Assembly: GCF_051622035.1 (NCBI RefSeq)
Contig: NC_135360.1
Coordinates: 7,554,001-7,618,000, forward strand
Source: Arctopsyche grandis
Lineage: Eukaryota > Arthropoda > Insecta > Trichoptera > Hydropsychidae
Direction: 5' to 3'
DNA: 64,000 nucleotides
Every line of letters starts with the position of its first letter. Within the stretch, counting starts at the first letter, position 1. Below, piece after piece: positions 59,811-64,000 of the stretch. The notes beneath the pieces are model-generated. The model was not told where the DNA came from. It did not search any database and saw only the letters and a program-made list of their open reading frames with translations. A program made the position numbers and the translations under genes.

Positions 59811-60184
59811 CTCCGACTCCTGTATACTTTGAATCAGTATTAATGTTCCGGTTATCTATGTATATATATACACAAACACACACGTCTGATTTAAACGACA
59901 CTTTGGTATTTAATTATGGCACGTCAAAATCTAAAATTTGCACTGTTTTTAAATTTTTCGTTTTTATTTTTTTTCTCTACTTAGAATTGACACTTTATAA
60001 TTTAATTTTTCAACAGTGAAAAAAAAATTGATTAAAATATATTGAAAAAAAAAATATGTACGCAACTTGAATATTAATTGTGGGAAAAATATTTATGTAA
60101 ATTATAATGTGAGTTGAATTTTTAAGTACAAATTTTACTGCTTTCTTCTTCGAACTTCTCCGTCGATGTTTTAATTTTCATTAT

Positions 60185-60437
60185 AAATATTTATTTTATT
60201 TTGTATTGTGTTTTATGTGGATTGTTTCGCAGTCATCCCTCGTCGTCGTCCACATGGTGGTTGGATAAAATTCAAAAAAATTGTATTCAAAACGTAGCAC
60301 GGGGAGACTTTTTGTGCATCGGACGTTGGACGGCTACGGACGAACTGGTTGTCTATCTGTCATGCTTGCATCGTCACGATGATCCGACGAGCTCTTTAAT
60401 GCTGGATCCTCAAACCCGGAGTCAAATTTGAGTGCGT
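60185..60437 (-). other. Possible minus-strand terminal exon or encore 5' exon
   Basis: A good acceptor (TTGTATCGTTTCAG) at 60438-60451 precedes a frame reading DVHALKFDSGFEDPALKSSS and on to a stop (TAG) near 60329. About 140 bases further, AATAAAATAAA suggests a poly(A) signal. This fits a last coding exon of a gene starting right of here. An untranslated encore exon is the alternative. No homologue is recognised. Confidence 0.3.
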
Positions 60438-60499
60438 GGACATCTGAAACGATACAAAATTAAAATTAATCAGTGCCAAAGGCTATCTGTCTAGCCCTC

Positions 60500-60900
60500 C
60501 CCATTCGATTTGGCATTGTTTACCAACACAAATATCGACCTGGATGAGTTAGGGTTGAGGGTAGGGGGTGGGTTTCGAGCTGGTGGGGCGTCGGCGACCT
60601 TGAGGAGCCACAGCCCGACCTATCTCGACCGATAATCTCTACCGGAAGTGTGGGGGGGGGGGGAGGGGGAAGGACGAACTTTTTTGTGTTCCACGAAATT
60701 TGGACGAAAAGTTATCGATCCACACAGTCTTGACACTCAAAACAGAGTATCGGAATTTGAGATAATTCTGAACTGTCCTCTCGATTTCGCATTCCTTATG
60801 CGAATGTGATGCGTGTGCAAATACGATAAGAGACAGACGAATCGAAAGCGTTCGAATTCTTATTTGACTTTGGGCGATTAATCTAAAGCTAAATAACTAA
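60500..60900 (-). promoter_or_regulatory. GC-rich segment, possible promoter/5' UTR
   Basis: Bases 60540-60680 are GC-rich with a poly-G run at 60651-60663, unlike the flanks. On minus it ends in a plausible donor (TTG|GTAAAC near 60520) about 80 bases before the acceptor at 60438. It may be the start region of the minus-strand transcript feeding encore; unproven. Confidence 0.3.
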
Positions 60901-61238
60901 GTGTTTGCAGATTTGAATCGTGTAAAAGTGAATCATAATTATAAATTGCGCCGTTGAAATATCATAAGCAACGTTTAGAATTTCGTTTATTAATCTAAAG
61001 AAAATATGATTGTTTTATCAGATTAATCCGAAACCCGACTGAGGCCATTCGGAATAATCGAGAGCATAATGTAATTTAATGAGATTCCAATGAACGATAA
61101 AGCCCTTCAAGCCCTGTTTAAATATGATTTTATACATCAAGATTAAGTGATTAGAAACCGAAATGCTTTGAAAGCATTTTATTTATGTACATAAATGTGA
61201 GATTCAATTCGTGAAGGGGCCCGTGGTAAGGGTAGCTA

Positions 61239-61996
61239 TAGCTATGTCTCCACTTATTCGTTTTCGTCTTCAACGTTCGCTTTCAATTTTCATTTCAACA
61301 TTCAACTGATGCACGCCTTACAATCAACCGTCCATACTTGTTCAATACCATTTACTGAAAATTAACTATTTTTAATCAGTGCCAGCGACACTTAGCGCGA
61401 AAACACACAGCGATGAATGTCGCACATGGTTTTTTTTAGAATATGGAACATATTCATGGAACGCCCAGCACACACCATCCCAAAATCGCCCCCATGGAGT
61501 GATTTCGGTAAAATTGTATCGTTGTATTTATTCTTGCTTGACAGTGATCGATAACGGTGTATCGCATATTCGTATAAATGTAGGAGACCCCCCACAGCGG
61601 GGAGCCAAGCACACGATGTGCCGTTCTTCCCTGTGTGATTTCGCCCTTAATGTTTTCTCTTTACAATAATATGACCGAAGACACTTAATTTTTTTCTTCA
61701 CTTCTTCAGGGGTAATATTTATATTTTGTTCCCAAAACTTTTAAAGCGTCATTTATTTTTCATAGTGGCGGATACTTTCGATTAATGTTCTATAAAATTT
61801 ATTATTTCCTCCGATAAGTGTGTGACGTGATATGACGCACGAAAAGTTGCAAGGATACCCGACCAGCTCGGGATTGCGTGCGCTGCCCGCGCAATTTGTC
61901 AAAACGCGTCTGTTCAACTTTAAAGCGCATGCACTACGTGCGACAAACGCATCCGCTTCAAGATGCACGAAAAGTGAAAAAGTGGAGACATAGCTA
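61239..61996. mobile_element. TIR element with a nested family G MITE
   Basis: TAGCTATGTCTCCACTT at the left and AAGTGGAGACATAGCTA at the right are perfect 17-bp inverted ends. The interior contains MITE family G at 61395-61646. No transposase and no clear target duplication. Confidence 0.6.
61395..61646. mobile_element. MITE family G, copy 4
   Basis: GCGCGAAAACACACAGCG...CTGTGTGATTTCGCCC with TTA on both sides (61392-61394, 61647-61649); 252 bp. Confidence 0.75.
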
Positions 61997-63149
61997 ATGA
62001 ATAGTCTAATCTTTTAACTCCAAAATGCAAACTGAAAGAGAATTTCATCAATTCATTATGGAAGCACTAAAATTAATTTGATTCCATTTGATTTAGACCA
62101 GGCGAATCAGCGTACATAAAATTCTACATAGGAAATTATGTACAAACATAAAAGAATTCGCCATTGTAATGCTTCCCCAGCTCGCTATACCATCGATGAT
62201 GATGGTGGTCGCTCACGCACCCCAACTATATACATATGTACATATACATACATACCCACCCACACATAATTTCAAATCGCTATGATTTTTCAAGGTTCAA
62301 GAAAAATTCGTTAAAAATTCAAGGCATTATATATATAAAATATAAAGCGCTAAAAATATCGTAATTACGATACGATCTGCGTCGGTTTATATTGTACGTG
62401 TGTGTTTTGAAACACGATGGATCGAATTGATAAAGTCTCGGGGTGTGAGCTGGATGGGATGGCGTGGGCGGAATAAGAAGGGGTCGAAGCAGAAGCAGAA
62501 GAAGAAGAAGAAGTGAGCTCGCGAAAGTGGGTGAATTTTGTACATAATTGAAGGTTAATGGCTCAAAAGACCTTTCGCGCCGGAGGCCAGGCGAGTTCGG
62601 ATCGAGAAGTAAGTATGTAGTATGTATAACATAATATAAGCAAAGGTTGATTAAAAATGCAGCGTTCAAAGATGATACAAGTAGGTACGGAATATTCAGT
62701 GTTTGAATATGTATGTAATGGGTGTTATCAAAAAACATGGCGAATAAGCGCACTGCGCACGATGCAGTCGACGAGTGATGTTCGAATGATCGTATTATTC
62801 CTACTGCTTTTTATAATCGTTTAATATCAGATTTTGTATTAAGCTTTAGGCTCAAAAGAATGACACACGAGATTACTAAAAAATGATGTAGCATGAAGTG
62901 CTCGTCGACCAATGGGTGACCGACATTCATCGTCCAATCAGTGATCGCGGCTTCACAATCAATAAGCGAGCAGCTTTCAACGGCAAATTATTGCTCACTA
63001 TGCCGAGAATATAATATAGATATATTAGGGATTGCCCCCTTTATTTATTCCATACTGCCATAAAAATCCTACCATAAAAATCTGATCTACAATTTTCGGT
63101 ATTTTAGTTGAAATTAAAATTAACATTTAACAAAAATTCACTAAATTTA
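61997..63149. other. No gene recognised
   Basis: Unique sequence with a GAA/CAG-rich tract at 62487-62515. A 144-codon minus frame at 62319-62753 is low-complexity and shows no motif. Confidence 0.35.
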
Positions 63150-63560
63150 GCCATCAGCATAGCTTGGTTGTTGCGTTAATGCTAACCACCGAGAGAGGTT
63201 GCAGCGTTGGGTCACGTGGATTGATCTTGATTGAAAAAAAAAATATTCCGAGTATTGTCTGTAGTGCTGCTGGTCAAATATTTGTGACTTAAAGTCTATC
63301 CGTTTCCTATCAAAGTTTTGCATTGTTGAAACGGTTTTTTTCTTCGTCAAATTGGCAAAAACCATCTTGCACACTATGCCAATACTATTTTAATATGATT
63401 TCAGGATTTATAATCTATAAATTTATATACATACATATGTGTAAGTTTAATACCATAGATGTCACTCAACAACCCGATAAGGCATTTGGGAAAATATAAA
63501 ATTGGCCCCATCGCATATGTCGCCTTTGCCGATTAAAATAAATAAATAAAAGATCGTTCG
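63150..63560 (+). mobile_element. SINE family E, alternative head
   Basis: Head ATCAGCATAGCTTGGTTGTT, degraded box B, GTAGTGCTGCTGGTCAAATA, a GATGTCACTCAACAACCC segment and an AAATAAATAAATAAA tail. Confidence 0.75.
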
Positions 63561-64000
63561 TATTGCAGGCAGAAAGTGTCATAGGTTTTAGACCTAACAG
63601 AAGTCAAAAATTTTATTCGATTTAAAGCTTCTACTTATTAAAAGATCCATATTGGTCATCTCATGTAAAATTTTCCAATCATATCTGAATCATTACCAGA
63701 GAAGATTTAAGGGGTATGGACAGATACATATGTATATCAGTATATGTATGTATACATACATACATCGGTATAGATGTCAAAAATGACTCTAATGTTAATT
63801 TTTTGGATAAATAGCTGTACAGGTAAATGTTAAATTCAGGATTAATCTTGATAATTGGATCTTCAGGACAGCGTATCAACGAAACAACACCGTAAATAAT
63901 GGTGCGTATCATTTTGCAACTGATTTCATTGGCAAAAATACATATATACATCCGCCGTGCTTTTGGACCACACCCTGTATCAAGGCATGTGGAAATTCTC
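63561..64000. other. No gene recognised
   Basis: AT-rich sequence with TATGTATACATACATACA-type runs near 63730-63770. Confidence 0.4.

Overview
The window reads as AT-rich insect nuclear DNA. It holds spliced genes with short GT-AG introns, TATA boxes, AATAAA signals, long (AT)n tracts, tRNA-derived SINEs and many small DNA transposons. Order and species cannot be fixed from the sequence alone. No prokaryotic genes, CRISPR array or rRNA are visible.

Layout. Bases 1 to about 23,700 contain no exon I can defend: unique AT-rich DNA, SINEs, Helitron-like pieces, MITEs and a 330-bp (AT)n block. From 23,706 to 28,652 (+) there are ten exons of an MBOAT lysophospholipid acyltransferase of the Drosophila oysgedart/nessy type (mammalian MBOAT1/2); the first coding exon is not found. 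A transposon-poor AT-rich stretch follows. From 32,994 to 41,574 lie two secreted, cysteine-rich CUB-domain protein genes, head to head about 950 bp apart (nine exons on minus, ten on plus). Their intron phases match throughout and two of their exons have identical lengths. From 43,515 to 46,822 (+) lies an eight-exon Bap55 (ACTL6A/BAF53, Arp4) gene. Tail to tail with it, from 59,175 down to 47,799 (-), lies a 28-exon encore orthologue with an R3H domain and a SUZ domain (about 1,987 residues). Its right flank holds a possible 5' region or a second minus-strand terminal exon near 60.2-60.8 kb, then more repeats.

The genes have unrelated jobs: membrane lipid remodelling, secreted proteins of unknown role, chromatin remodelling and mRNA regulation. 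Nothing suggests an operon-like system. The most notable biology is the transposon landscape. Most long introns are short introns plus one identifiable element. I resolve three piggyBac-like TTAA MITEs, a pogo/Tigger relic, a CACTG-ended element with a 4-bp duplication, a mariner deletion derivative, two PIF/Harbinger elements, hAT-like MITE families with 8-bp duplications, a MITE family with 9-bp duplications, Helitron-like ends and at least eleven copies of one SINE family, several nested in one another. In the two CUB paralogues the same intron has been filled by two unrelated transposons.

Coding models were built by hand from splice sites, phase continuity and remembered family motifs; no database search was run.
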